Part shown: one piece after another, positions 7,336-15,591 of the stretch
Position numbering within the stretch: the first letter of the stretch is position 1
Layout of the letters: each line of letters opens with the position of its first letter
DNA from: Pasteurellaceae bacterium
GTDB lineage: Bacteria; Pseudomonadota; Gammaproteobacteria; Enterobacterales; Pasteurellaceae
Direction of reading: 5' to 3'
Assembly (NCBI GenBank): GCA_900756875.1
Contig: CAAELW010000220.1
Span: forward strand, 1-20,170
Length of the DNA stretch: 20,170 bases
Program-made: the position numbers and the translations under genes
Notes under the pieces: generated by a model
Databases searched by the model: none
What the model was told of the DNA's origin: nothing
The model's input: the letters and a program-made list of their open reading frames with translations, nothing else

Positions 7336-9078
7336 CTATTTATTGATAAAAGAACGCTCTTGCTTGAAGACGTCTAAGAACAAGCCAAGTGGTGGGCGGC
7401 TAGAAGATTGCTCAGTATAAGTGCGGTCAAATTTCTTATAGTTTCCTTTGCGATCAATATGATACTGTGTGCCATCCGGATGAATAATGACATTCCAACG
7501 GAAATTCGATGCCAACACCCAAGGATCGCCATTAAGCTCAAATAAATTGCGACCTTGTGCATAATCCGAAACTGGATTTTTCACTTTAAAGATCGATGAC
7601 ATCAATGCTGGCAACAAATCCGTATGGCTTGTTAATTTCGTTACTTCTTGTACCGGCAAATCTTTCCAGTAAACAATAAACGGCACTTGGATTTCATCAC
7701 GACCAAAATAGTTTTCTTGTGCTTTTTCATCCAGTTTATTAAACGTTGTACCATGCTCTGCTGTAATGATTACAATCGTATTCTCTAAAGAAACTGATGC
7801 TAAAGTGTCATCAATTTGTTGATCAATCTCTGCAAGCGATTTGGTGTAATTTTCTTCCGTTTGATCCGCAATATCTAAATCCATATAAGCAAACCAAGGT
7901 TTATCCTCTTTTAAGAGAGATAAAACACCATTTATCGCTTCTTTTGGCGAAGAAGCTTTCACTTTAGGTAATTTCACATTACGGAACAAGGCTTGTTTAA
8001 ATAAGCTGTCTTTAAATGCTGTAGATGAATAAGCGACAAATTGATATTTCTCATCTTGTAGCTTTTTAATTAATACCGATGGTGTGTGATTACTCAAAAT
8101 ACTGTCCGTATAATTTGCATTCAGCCCATAGAATAAACCTACTAAGCCAGCATTATTCGTATTGCCACTGCTGTAATGATTCGTAAATTGAGTAGAGCTT
8201 GTAGCAAACTCAAACAATTTAGGCATTTTCTCGCTCGTTAGCGCATCATAACGTAAGCCTGAAACGGTAATCACGAGAATGTTTGGTTTGTTATCAACTT
8301 GCTCAAACTGAAGATCTTTTTTTGGATAATCAATTTTTAATGCATCCAAACGCCCTTCTTGCTCTAAGCGCTGAGAGTATGTTTCCGCATTAATAAATCC
8401 TTGTTTTTCCAAAAAGGTTCGAGCAGTCATTGGATAAGAAAGCGGGAAATTTGAGCGTTGCATGGTAATCGGACGATATAAAAATGCATCCGCCCAAGCG
8501 TAAATTAAATGTGTTGCCACAAAAGTAGAAGTCAGCACTAATCCGACTTTCTTTAGCCATTTCTGACGCTCTAAACTACGTAATTTTTCCCAACTCCAAC
8601 GGGAGAAAAGCATTTGGATGAGTAAAATAATCGGCATCGGTGCAAAGAAAATTTGCCAATCTCGTGAAAGCTCACCCTTTTCAGGATTAACTAATAAATT
8701 CCAAACGATAGAAGAAAGATGGATATTGAAGCGATTAAAAACTTCCGTATCAAACAGTAATAAAGTGGTGCAAATTGTCGCGATAATCACCGTTAACCCA
8801 CGGAAAGTGCGGTGATTTTTGACGATAAAACTCAGCGGGAAAATAACTAGCAAATACAAGGCAAAAACACAAAAACTGAAATGACCTAATAAGCTGATAA
8901 AGAAATAAATTTTGCCGAGTAAGGTGTCTGGCCAGTCAATGAGAAAGGCGTAACGACTGCCAATAAGAATTGCGATAATAATATTAAAAAAAGCAAACCA
9001 ATGTCCCCACGAAATTTTTCGTGAGGTTTCTTCACGGTATTCACGTCCGTTGAATTTGCTCTTTTTAAACCAAAACAT
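7336..9078 (-). CDS. yejM: Inner-membrane LPS regulator YejM (PbgA/LapC)
   Basis: YejM senses lipid A at the periplasmic face of the inner membrane and, through LapB and FtsH, adjusts LpxC turnover and so LPS synthesis. The 580-residue protein has an N-terminal DUF3413 domain with about five membrane segments (roughly residues 27-200), a linker, then a periplasmic sulfatase-like domain beginning near PNILVITVSGLRYD (about 265-278). HYSSGNTNNAG contains T307, aligned with Thr302 of E. coli. The lipid-A-binding segment reads YPMTARTFLEKQG: R220 is kept, but the next residue is Thr221 where I recall Arg216 in E. coli. The gene starts one base after the yejL stop, so the two are translationally coupled. 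Two uptake sequences lie inside (7419-7427, 8805-8813). No clear terminator follows. Confidence 0.93.
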   Translation of the reverse strand: MFWFKKSKFNGREYREETSRKISWGHWFAFFNIIIAILIGSRYAFLIDWPDTLLGKIYFFISLLGHFSFCVFALYLLVIFPLSFIVKNHRTFRGLTVIIATICTTLLLFDTEVFNRFNIHLSSIVWNLLVNPEKGELSRDWQIFFAPMPIILLIQMLFSRWSWEKLRSLERQKWLKKVGLVLTSTFVATHLIYAWADAFLYRPITMQRSNFPLSYPMTARTFLEKQGFINAETYSQRLEQEGRLDALKIDYPKKDLQFEQVDNKPNILVITVSGLRYDALTSEKMPKLFEFATSSTQFTNHYSSGNTNNAGLVGLFYGLNANYTDSILSNHTPSVLIKKLQDEKYQFVAYSSTAFKDSLFKQALFRNVKLPKVKASSPKEAINGVLSLLKEDKPWFAYMDLDIADQTEENYTKSLAEIDQQIDDTLASVSLENTIVIITAEHGTTFNKLDEKAQENYFGRDEIQVPFIVYWKDLPVQEVTKLTSHTDLLPALMSSIFKVKNPVSDYAQGRNLFELNGDPWVLASNFRWNVIIHPDGTQYHIDRKGNYKKFDRTYTEQSSSRPPLGLFLDVFKQERSFINK

Positions 9079-9079
9079 T

Positions 9080-9298
9080 TTATTTTATTTTTACCGAATT
9101 CATTAAAGAGTTGGCAAAGGCTTGAGCGAGTGCTTCACGCTGTGCAGCTGGTACGCTAGTGGTCAATAGATTACTGGCCATATTGCCTAAAGCGATAAGA
9201 GAAAGATCAACGGGCGCTTTGTGAGTTTCAAGCACGCTAATCATATCGTTAATGATGGCATTAACTTGCCCATCAGAATACTTTGAATGTTGAGCCAT
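9080..9298 (-). CDS. yejL: YejL family protein (UPF0352)
   Basis: This 72-residue cytoplasmic protein of unknown function matches YejL from end to end: KYSDGQVNAIINDMISVLETHKAPVDLSLIALGNMASNLLTTSVPAAQREALAQAFANSL. It is predicted to be all-helical; family members form small oligomers. The start gives the standard length, although the ribosome site is weak (an AGG 13 bases upstream). yejL and yejM are separated by one base and form an operon transcribed away from yejK, the same arrangement as in E. coli. The conserved linkage to yejM suggests a common transcript rather than proving a shared function. Confidence 0.93.
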   Translation of the reverse strand: MAQHSKYSDGQVNAIINDMISVLETHKAPVDLSLIALGNMASNLLTTSVPAAQREALAQAFANSLMNSVKIK

Positions 9299-9341
9299 TT
9301 GGAATGTTTAAGCCTGTTCTAAATACAAAAAAACTTCTCAT

Positions 9342-9370
9342 ATCATACCTGATAATTTGTCCAATCTGAA
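9342..9370 (-). promoter_or_regulatory. Probable promoter for yejL-yejM
   Basis: On the minus strand TTCAGA (9370-9365), a 17-base spacer and TATGAT (9347-9342) form a fair sigma-70 pair (4/6 and 5/6). It points toward yejL, whose start is 44 bases downstream of the -10. Confidence 0.5.
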
Positions 9371-9393
9371 TAATTTCTTTTTTCTTGCTTAAA

Positions 9394-9408
9394 AAGTGCG
9401 GTTATAAT
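9394..9408 (+). promoter_or_regulatory. yejK -10 element abutting an uptake sequence
   Basis: A perfect TATAAT (9403-9408) directly follows the uptake sequence AAGTGCGGT (9394-9402), which therefore occupies the promoter spacer. The matching -35 is poor (T-rich, 9379-9385). The yejK start is 30 bases downstream and has an AAGGA ribosome site. Confidence 0.55.
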
Positions 9409-9437
9409 TTAAGGTAAATTTTACGAAGGAAAAAATT

Positions 9438-10454
9438 ATGAGCATTACGGTTAATCAAATCGTGCTACATCAATTAGTTAAGCACGCTGAAAATGAAACC
9501 ACTACAATGGAAAGCGTGTTGCGTGATGAACTTCTCACCATTACGCCAGAAGTCGAACAAATGATGTTGCAATTACATCAAGGTTATCAAAATAAAGGCA
9601 AAGCATTTGGTGTTTTCCAAGAGAATTCCATTTTCGCACAAGATCTGAATCGTTTATTAGAAAATGAAATCAACTTTTTAAATTTCAGCCAACAATCCAC
9701 GAAATTATTAGCCCAAGAATTGGGTAAATATAATTTTGCTGACAGTGGCACGCTAATCCTATGCCAATACAACTTTTTAGCAACTGATTACCTATTCATT
9801 GCGTTGTTAGACAGCCGAATCAGTATGTTAGTTGATGAAAATCTTGAAATTCGCCGTACGGAATATTTAGATATCACACAGTTTGATATTGCTGCACGTA
9901 TTAACTTAACGGATTTGCAAGTGAATGCAAACTCAAACCGTTATCTCACTTTCATTAAAGGTCGTGTTGGCCGTAAAATTAGTGACTTCTTTATGGATTT
10001 CTTAGGTGCAGAAGAAGGTTTAAATCCGCAAGTTCAAAACCAATGCTTATTACAAGCAGTAAGTGACTACTGTGAACAAGGTGAATTGAACAAAGAACAA
10101 ACCCAAGCCGTGAAAAAGCAGGTATTTGAGTACTGCAAAGGGCAATTAGCAAGTGGGGATGAAATTGCCTTAACTGAACTTTCAGCTAATTTACCAACTC
10201 TAAACGAGCGCCCTTTTGTCACCTTCACAGAAGAGCGAGATTATGGTTTGGAAGAAACGATTCCACCAGTACGCTCAGCCTTAAAAACATTAACGAAATT
10301 TTCAGGTTCCGGTAAAGGGGTGACATTAAGTTTTGATGCGGATTTATTGAATAACCGTATTGAATGGGATCCACTTACAGATACTTTAACAATCAAAGGG
10401 ATACCACCAAATTTGAAAGATCAACTTCAAAAAGCATTAAAGTGCGATAATTAA
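9438..10454 (+). CDS. yejK: Nucleoid-associated protein YejK (NdpA)
   Basis: YejK is a nucleoid-bound protein reported to interact with topoisomerase IV and gyrase in E. coli. The 338-residue length and sequence fit the family: an N-terminal [15 protein letters not shown] block, [64 protein letters not shown] in the middle, and a C-terminal [39 protein letters not shown]. It starts 8 bases after AAGGA. It is transcribed divergently from yejLM, and the bamE promoter begins right after its stop codon. The last codons (KCDN) contain a one-mismatch uptake sequence, AAGTGCGAT. Confidence 0.95.
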   Translation: MSITVNQIVLHQLVKHAENETTTMESVLRDELLTITPEVEQMMLQLHQGYQNKGKAFGVFQENSIFAQDLNRLLENEINFLNFSQQSTKLLAQELGKYNFADSGTLILCQYNFLATDYLFIALLDSRISMLVDENLEIRRTEYLDITQFDIAARINLTDLQVNANSNRYLTFIKGRVGRKISDFFMDFLGAEEGLNPQVQNQCLLQAVSDYCEQGELNKEQTQAVKKQVFEYCKGQLASGDEIALTELSANLPTLNERPFVTFTEERDYGLEETIPPVRSALKTLTKFSGSGKGVTLSFDADLLNNRIEWDPLTDTLTIKGIPPNLKDQLQKALKCDN

Positions 10455-10455
10455 T

Positions 10456-10484
10456 TTGGCAAGATCATAAAGTTTCGGTATCAT
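10456..10484 (+). promoter_or_regulatory. Sigma-70 promoter for bamE
   Basis: TTGGCA (10456-10461), a 17-base spacer and TATCAT (10479-10484) form a good promoter starting one base after the yejK stop codon. The expected start near 10491 gives a leader of about 26 bases. bamE may therefore be expressed independently of yejK. Confidence 0.65.
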
Positions 10485-10516
10485 TCGACATAACTTTGCA
10501 GTAAAAGGTAAAAAAT

Positions 10517-10930
10517 ATGCAATTAAGAACATTTTTAGGTGCAGTTGTTTTAGCATTAAGTTTAACTTCTTGCTCAACGGTGCAAAAAGTCGTTTATCGT
10601 ATTGATGTTCCACAAGGTAACTATTTAGAAGCATCGACGGTAGCACAAGTTAAACCGGGCATGACAGCACAACAAGTACAATATTTACTTGGCACACCGG
10701 TTTTAATTGATCCTTATAGTAACTCAACTTGGTATTACGTGTTCTTACAACAACACTCTTACCAAAAACCTGAACAGCACACATTTACAGTGAAATTCGA
10801 TCAAAACGGTTTAGTAAGTAGTGCAGAATTAGATAAGCCATTACCTGAAGTGGCAAAACAAGACGAAAATAATACTATCATCAGCACACCTGAAAACGCA
10901 GGTAAGAAAAGCTGGTGGAAATTCTGGTAG
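10517..10930 (+). CDS. bamE: Outer-membrane assembly lipoprotein BamE (SmpA)
   Basis: BamE is a small lipoprotein of the BAM complex that folds beta-barrel proteins into the outer membrane; it stabilises BamA-BamD. The N-terminus MQLRTFLGAVVLALSLTSCS is a lipoprotein signal with lipobox LTSC, so Cys19 is the lipidated first mature residue. The SmpA/OmlA domain follows: VPQGNYLEASTVAQVKPGMT, QQVQYLLGTPVLIDPY and TWYYVFL. At 137 residues it is a little longer than in E. coli because of a polar tail ending KKSWWKFW. The ribosome site AAGG precedes the ATG. cpxRA follows at 63 bases, which places an outer-membrane assembly factor beside an envelope stress system. Confidence 0.95.
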   Translation: MQLRTFLGAVVLALSLTSCSTVQKVVYRIDVPQGNYLEASTVAQVKPGMTAQQVQYLLGTPVLIDPYSNSTWYYVFLQQHSYQKPEQHTFTVKFDQNGLVSSAELDKPLPEVAKQDENNTIISTPENAGKKSWWKFW

Positions 10931-10945
10931 TCATAAAAAAACAAT

Positions 10946-10969
10946 ACCTGCTTGTCATATCAAGCAGGT
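10946..10969. other. Hairpin in the bamE-cpxR gap
   Basis: ACCTGCTTG (10946-10954) and CAAGCAGGT (10961-10969) form a perfect 9-bp stem with loop TCATAT. On the plus strand only TTCGTTGTATT follows, a weak U-tract; on the minus strand a run of seven A-complement bases would follow. It lies 24 bases before the cpxR start, so it may be a leaky bamE terminator that sets the level of read-through into cpxRA. Confidence 0.6.
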
Positions 10970-10993
10970 TCGTTGTATTACAAGGGAATAAAA

Positions 10994-11704
10994 ATGTCAA
11001 AAATTCTATTAGTTGATGATGATATTGAACTAACAGATTTACTTGCTGAAGTGTTACGACTGACTGGTTTTGAAGTCGAAGTCGCAAATAATGGTCAAGA
11101 AGCATTAGACAAGTTAAATTCAAGTCACCAGTTAGTTTTATTGGATGTCATGATGCCAGTATTAAACGGTATTGAAACACTCAAGAAAATTCGTCAAACA
11201 TCAAATATCCCTGTGATGATGCTTACTGCGCGTGGTGAAGAAATCGATCGTGTTCTGGGCTTAGAGCTTGGTGCCGATGACTATTTACCAAAACCTTTTA
11301 ACGATCGAGAACTAGTTGCTCGCATTAAAGCAATTTTACGTCGTGCTACGCCAGCAGAAAAAGAAAATACACAAAATTCGACCGCACTTTCATCAGAAGA
11401 AAATACATTGGAATTTTGTGGCTTAGTACTTCACTCTGGTCTTCAACAAGCCTCTTATAAAGGTCAAGATCTCGGTCTAACCGGCTCTGAATTTGCTCTA
11501 CTTCATAAACTGGTACTTCGCCCAGGGCAAATTGTCTCTCGTGAAGAATTAAGTATGAATGTGCTTGGCAAACACCTTTCTCCTTTCGATCGCTCGATTG
11601 ATATGCATATGTCAAACTTGCGCAAAAAACTTCCAGAAAGAGACAATGGCTTACCATGGCTGAAAACACTACGTGGCCGTGGTTACTTGTTGGTTTGTGA
11701 ATAA
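10994..11704 (+). CDS. cpxR: Response regulator CpxR (OmpR family)
   Basis: CpxR is the cytoplasmic DNA-binding partner of the CpxA envelope-stress sensor. An N-terminal receiver domain has the acidic pair in LLVDDDIELTDLL, phospho-acceptor D51 (LVLLDVMMP), T78 and K100 (YLPKPFND). A linker of about 25 residues containing NSTALSSE leads to the winged-helix domain with LTGSEFALLHKLV, SPFDRSIDMHMSNLRKKL and TLRGRGYLLV at the end. I choose the ATG at 10994, preceded by AAGGGA, over an in-frame ATG at 10952 that would add 14 non-homologous residues and run through the hairpin. The product is 236 residues. Its stop overlaps the cpxA start by one base. The uptake sequence (11381-11389) falls in the linker. 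Confidence 0.95.
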   Translation: MSKILLVDDDIELTDLLAEVLRLTGFEVEVANNGQEALDKLNSSHQLVLLDVMMPVLNGIETLKKIRQTSNIPVMMLTARGEEIDRVLGLELGADDYLPKPFNDRELVARIKAILRRATPAEKENTQNSTALSSEENTLEFCGLVLHSGLQQASYKGQDLGLTGSEFALLHKLVLRPGQIVSREELSMNVLGKHLSPFDRSIDMHMSNLRKKLPERDNGLPWLKTLRGRGYLLVCE

Positions 11705-13107
11705 TGCTTATCAAAAAATTCAGCTTAAATCAGCTTACGATACGCACATTTACTGTCTTTTGGTTGGCATTCTTTGCCATGACCGCACTTTTGGTCGCGC
11801 TTCCTTATTTTGATAGTCGCTTATATTCTGATTTGAATCAAAATGAAATCTCGAGCTATCAAAAGAAACTTGTTGAATCCATTCGTAACAATAGAATCAA
11901 TGGTATCCTTGCGGGCGTTCCTGTGCTTCCAACTGATAAATTCGACTCAGCTCGTCCAGTCATCATGACGCCTGAAAAAGAAATCTTCGGCGCTTTAGGC
12001 GAAGAAAAAATGCATATTGCTCAGTTCGCCCAAGAATCAAGTAACTTTGCCCAGCCACAACGCAAAACGTTTAAAGATATCCAAATTGCAGGACCTTTTA
12101 AAGTCTATATTGGCGATTCCGACCAATCATCTGAATTATTCTTTGTGTCTCGAGCTAATGGCCAACAAGAAATTTTACGTTATATGCTTGATCACCCTTG
12201 GATCTTGCTGCTATTAACGTTAATTATCACGACTCCTTTGCTTTGGTGGTTCACTCATACCATCGTCAAACCGATTACCAATTTGCAAAAAGCCGCTAAT
12301 AGCGTGGCATTAGGTAACTTTAAGGTTGATAATGAATTAGCTAATCATGGTCCATCAGAATTACGAGAAGTAGGACAAAGCTTTAACAAGATGTCGATTG
12401 CGATTGATAATCTCATTTCGAATCAACACAATCTACTGTCATCTATTTCTCATGAATTAAAAACACCACTGACGCGTTTACAACTTTCCACAGCTTTGGT
12501 TCGCCATCAAACGGGTGATATTGAGCCAGTTAAACGCATTGAGAAAGAAATCCAACGAATGGATAAAATGATCAGCGAGTTGTTACTCATTTCTCGTCAA
12601 CAGATGCATTCTCAAATGGAGCATAATTTATTCCCTATTAATCAGCTTTGGGATGATGTGATTAAAGATGCCTTATTTGAAGCTGAGCAACGAAAAATAA
12701 CTTGTGATGTGAATATCTCTATCTTACATCCTGAAAAGCACATGATTTATGGCAACCTTAGTTTACTTACCAGTGCAATTGAAAACATTGTTCGCAATGC
12801 GTTGAAATACACGAAAGATCGTATTTTCTTAACCATTGATTTGCATAAAAATGAACAGGATGATAATTATCTGCAAATTCGAGTAGATGATAATGGCTTA
12901 GGCTTACCACCAGAAGAATTTGATAAAATCTTTAAACCCTTCTATCGAGTTGATGAAACCAGAACACGAGCCACTGGCGGAACAGGACTAGGTTTAACCA
13001 TTGTCTATAATGTTGTGAACGAACACAATGGAAAAGTATGGGCTGAATCCAGCAATTTAGGCGGGCTTGCCGTCACGATTCAACTCCCACTATGGAAGCA
13101 ACATTAA
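11704..13107 (+). CDS. cpxA: Sensor histidine kinase CpxA
   Basis: CpxA is an inner-membrane kinase and phosphatase that detects misfolded envelope proteins and phosphorylates CpxR. The 467 residues contain a first membrane segment (about 15-34), a periplasmic sensor region (about 35-164), a second membrane segment (about 165-184), a HAMP domain (about 185-238), the dimerisation and phosphorylation motif SISHELKTPLTRLQ with H250, and an ATPase domain with N-box NIVRNALKYT (N365), G1 DDNGLGLP (395-402) and G2 GGTGLGL (425-431). The start overlaps the cpxR stop (TAATG), giving tight coupling and a fixed kinase:regulator ratio. An uptake sequence encodes Thr27-Ala-Leu29 in the first membrane segment. 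A terminator shared with copA follows. Confidence 0.95.
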   Translation: MLIKKFSLNQLTIRTFTVFWLAFFAMTALLVALPYFDSRLYSDLNQNEISSYQKKLVESIRNNRINGILAGVPVLPTDKFDSARPVIMTPEKEIFGALGEEKMHIAQFAQESSNFAQPQRKTFKDIQIAGPFKVYIGDSDQSSELFFVSRANGQQEILRYMLDHPWILLLLTLIITTPLLWWFTHTIVKPITNLQKAANSVALGNFKVDNELANHGPSELREVGQSFNKMSIAIDNLISNQHNLLSSISHELKTPLTRLQLSTALVRHQTGDIEPVKRIEKEIQRMDKMISELLLISRQQMHSQMEHNLFPINQLWDDVIKDALFEAEQRKITCDVNISILHPEKHMIYGNLSLLTSAIENIVRNALKYTKDRIFLTIDLHKNEQDDNYLQIRVDDNGLGLPPEEFDKIFKPFYRVDETRTRATGGTGLGLTIVYNVVNEHNGKVWAESSNLGGLAVTIQLPLWKQH

Positions 13108-13116
13108 TCCAAAAAC

Positions 13117-13145
13117 AAAAGGCGATATTTTCATATCGCCTTTTT
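13117..13145. terminator. Bidirectional terminator between cpxA and copA
   Basis: GGCGATAT (13121-13128) and ATATCGCC (13133-13140) make an 8-bp stem with loop TTTC, flanked by A-rich sequence on the left and TTTTT on the right. It ends cpxA on the plus strand and copA, whose stop is 2 bases beyond it, on the minus strand. Confidence 0.88.
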
Positions 13146-13146
13146 C

Positions 13147-15315
13147 TTATTTTATTTTCACGCGTTTTAACCGCAATGCATTGAATAGCACCGAAAGCGA
13201 ACTCATTGCCATCGCTGCCCCTGCTAAAACAGGACTTAAGTAGCCTAATGCCGCAAGTGGAATACCTAGTACATTATAAATCAAGGCAAAGAATAAATTT
13301 TGTTTTATATTCGTTAATGTTGCTCTGGAAATCATTAATCCATCAACTAACTGATCCACCGAATGCTGCATGAGTGTCGCCGATGCAGTTTGTTCTGCAA
13401 CATCAGAACCCGATTTCATCGCAAAGCTTACGTTAGCCATTGCTAATGCGGGTGCATCATTCACACCATCACCAACCATTGCGACCACTTTGCCTTGCTG
13501 GCGTAATGCCTCAATATAAGCTGCTTTGTCACGTGGACTACAATTACCTCGTGCAGTTTTCACACCTACTTGCTGGGCAACATAATCAACGACAGATTGT
13601 TGATCACCACTCATCATCACCACATCAATATTATGTTGGTGTAAGCGTTGAATCGCTTGCAAACTATCCTCTTTTAGACTGTCTGCTAGCGCAAATGCAC
13701 CGATTGGACTGTTATCTACAGATACCGCAACAACACTCGCGATTTGCCAAATTTGAGGTATATTATCTGGTAAGGTTAATTCACAATAAGTCGGCTTACC
13801 GACTTTAACCAAACCAACTCCTTCAATGTGAGCTGAGATGCCCATACCCACTTCTGAATGAACTGAAAGTGCGGTCGGAATTTCAAGTGATTTTTCCTGA
13901 GCCGCCAGGACTATTGCTTTAGCTAAAGGATGATTGGCATTTTGCTCAACGGAAGCCGCAATACGATATAAATCTTCCTCAGAATAGACCGCACTTTGTG
14001 GTTGCCAAACAGCGGCAATTTTGAGCTCTCCTTGAGTTAGCGTTCCTGTTTTGTCTAATACCACCGTATCCACATGCGCCGCCTCTTCCATAGATGCCGC
14101 ATCTTTAAACCAAATCCCTGCATTGACTGCTTTGCCCATACCGACCATTATGGCAGCAGGTGTGGCAAGCCCTAATGCGCAAGGACAAGCGATAACTAAC
14201 ACAGCAACCGAATGAATTAAAGCGGTAACCCAATCTCCTTTTATCCACCAGGTTAATCCAAATGTCATCACAGAAATCAATAACACGGCAGGCACAAATA
14301 CAGCAGCAACTTTATCAGCAAAACGAGCAATAGGCGCTTTTGTACCTTGCGCTTCTGAGAGCGCTTTCATCATATCGCCCAATAGGGTTTGCTGACCGAG
14401 TTGATTGGCTCGATAAATAAGGCTACCTTGTGTCACCATTGCCCCCGCAAGCACAGGACTTTGAGACATTTTTTCTAATGGTTGAGATTCACCGGTTAAA
14501 TGACTCTCATCGCACCAACCACTCCCCTGTTCAACTACGCCATCCGCGGCAATACGTTCACCTTGATTAGCTCGTAAAATATCACCTATTTTTACTTGAT
14601 CGAGAGGAATCGTTTCCCAACGATTTTCACGTTGAACACTGACTTGTTTTGGTGTGAGCTGTAATAATAACCCTAAACTGTTTAAGCTTTGTTTCTTCGT
14701 TCTTTCCTCAAGAAATTTCCCAAGGCTGACGAAACCGATGACCATCACCGATACTTCAAAATAGACATGAGATGCGCCATCATGCCCCATTGACTGATAA
14801 TAAAACAGCATAAAGACCGAATAGAGATAAATCACCAACGTACCAGTACTCACGAGTACATCCATATTGGCCAAACCACCTCGAATACTACCAATCGCAC
14901 CTTTATAAAAAGGAATGGCTAACCAAAGTTGCACAATACTCGCAAGAACAAATTGCCACATTGGTGGAATCATCCAAGAATGATGATTAAACATCATCCC
15001 GATCATTCCGATTAAAAAAGGAATGTTAATTAACAAAAGCAACCATAAACGAGGACTAATCTTCGTTTCATTAGGTGCGCTAGGCAGCACATTTTGCTTT
15101 AGAATGCCCTTATATCCCGCTTTTTGAATAATTGTCAAAATATCTTGTTCTGAAGCCTGAGATGAATCAAATACTACGTGCGCTTCCTCTGCCGCAAAAT
15201 TCACGCCCGCGTCAGAGACAAAATCATTTCGATTCAATACTTTCTCAATCCGATTAGCACAGGATTGGCAGGTCATCCCCTCGATTTGAATGGCTATTTT
15301 TTTATTCTGTTGCAT
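13147..15315 (-). CDS. copA: Copper-exporting P1B-type ATPase CopA
   Basis: CopA pumps Cu(I) from cytoplasm to periplasm using ATP. With the start at 15315 it has 722 residues. There is one N-terminal heavy-metal domain with GMTCQSCANR (C16, C19), then membrane segments, the actuator motif LTGESQP, the transport motif CPC (377-379) in VIACPCALGLATP, the phosphorylation motif DKTGTLT (D421), and the GDGVNDAPAL hinge near 615. YNVLGIPLAALGY and AMSSLSVLFNALRL in the last helices are the Cu(I) specificity motifs. I prefer 15315 to an in-frame ATG at 15342 because AGG lies just before it and the added residues show no homology. It overlaps copZ by 14 bases. Two uptake sequences lie inside. Confidence 0.96.
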   Translation of the reverse strand: MQQNKKIAIQIEGMTCQSCANRIEKVLNRNDFVSDAGVNFAAEEAHVVFDSSQASEQDILTIIQKAGYKGILKQNVLPSAPNETKISPRLWLLLLINIPFLIGMIGMMFNHHSWMIPPMWQFVLASIVQLWLAIPFYKGAIGSIRGGLANMDVLVSTGTLVIYLYSVFMLFYYQSMGHDGASHVYFEVSVMVIGFVSLGKFLEERTKKQSLNSLGLLLQLTPKQVSVQRENRWETIPLDQVKIGDILRANQGERIAADGVVEQGSGWCDESHLTGESQPLEKMSQSPVLAGAMVTQGSLIYRANQLGQQTLLGDMMKALSEAQGTKAPIARFADKVAAVFVPAVLLISVMTFGLTWWIKGDWVTALIHSVAVLVIACPCALGLATPAAIMVGMGKAVNAGIWFKDAASMEEAAHVDTVVLDKTGTLTQGELKIAAVWQPQSAVYSEEDLYRIAASVEQNANHPLAKAIVLAAQEKSLEIPTALSVHSEVGMGISAHIEGVGLVKVGKPTYCELTLPDNIPQIWQIASVVAVSVDNSPIGAFALADSLKEDSLQAIQRLHQHNIDVVMMSGDQQSVVDYVAQQVGVKTARGNCSPRDKAAYIEALRQQGKVVAMVGDGVNDAPALAMANVSFAMKSGSDVAEQTASATLMQHSVDQLVDGLMISRATLTNIKQNLFFALIYNVLGIPLAALGYLSPVLAGAAMAMSSLSVLFNALRLKRVKIK

Positions 15316-15511
15316 AAAAACCTGCGTCTTCAATTGTTTCAATTAATTGTGGAATACTGACCGCACTTTCATCAAAGGTAACCACTGCTTTACCGTCATC
15401 AAGTGTTACTACGGCTTTTTCTACGCCATTAAGTTCTTCTAACACTCTTGTGACGCTTTTCACACAACCACCACAAGTCATTCCTGTTACATGTAATGTA
15501 ATTGATTTCAT
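15302..15511 (-). CDS. copZ: CopZ-like copper chaperone
   Basis: This 69-residue cytoplasmic protein is a single heavy-metal-associated domain with a beta-alpha-beta-beta-alpha-beta pattern. GMTCGGCVKSV carries the Cys-x-x-Cys metal site (C14, C17). It would accept Cu(I) and pass it to the N-terminal domain of CopA. GGAG precedes the ATG at a good distance. It is the first gene of the CueR-type promoter and overlaps copA by 14 bases, so chaperone and pump are made together. An uptake sequence (15360-15368) encodes Ser-Ala-Val in a loop. A mercury-binding MerP role is less likely given the neighbours and the absence of a signal peptide. Confidence 0.93.
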   Translation of the reverse strand: MKSITLHVTGMTCGGCVKSVTRVLEELNGVEKAVVTLDDGKAVVTFDESAVSIPQLIETIEDAGFYATE

Positions 15512-15551
15512 ATTTACTCCTTAATTATTGATATAGATTGAAATTGAGTTT

Positions 15552-15582
15552 ACTATAAACCTTAACATAAGGTTAAGGTCAA
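15552..15582 (-). promoter_or_regulatory. CueR-controlled promoter and operator for copZ-copA
   Basis: On the minus strand -35 TTGACC (15582-15577) and -10 TATAGT (15557-15552) are separated by 19 bases, the over-long spacer that MerR-family activators need. The perfect dyad ACCTTAAC / GTTAAGGT with a 5-base centre (15559-15579) fills the spacer and resembles the E. coli CueR site, which has ACCTT / AAGGT ends. On the plus strand TTGATA (15528-15533), 17 bases and TACTAT (15551-15556) could be the cueR promoter, so CueR bound here could repress itself. Confidence 0.88.
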
Positions 15583-15591
15583 GGATTTTTT

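Noticed and set aside
10440..10448. An uptake sequence at the end of yejK (AAGTGCGAT)
   Set aside because: One mismatch at a core position, so it is not counted among the exact copies, though it may be a decayed or nascent one.
10501..10512. A CpxR box in the bamE leader (two GTAAA motifs)
   Set aside because: The motifs are separated by only 2 bases, giving 7-bp periodicity instead of 10, and they overlap the ribosome site, where GTAAA-like sequence is common.
10952..10993. A longer CpxR with 14 extra N-terminal residues
   Set aside because: The extension runs through a perfect hairpin and has no ribosome site; AAGGGA directly precedes the ATG at 10994.
15316..15342. Nine extra N-terminal residues for CopA from an ATG at 15342
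   Set aside because: The added residues have no family match, and the ATG at 15315 has a better ribosome site and a normal overlap with copZ.
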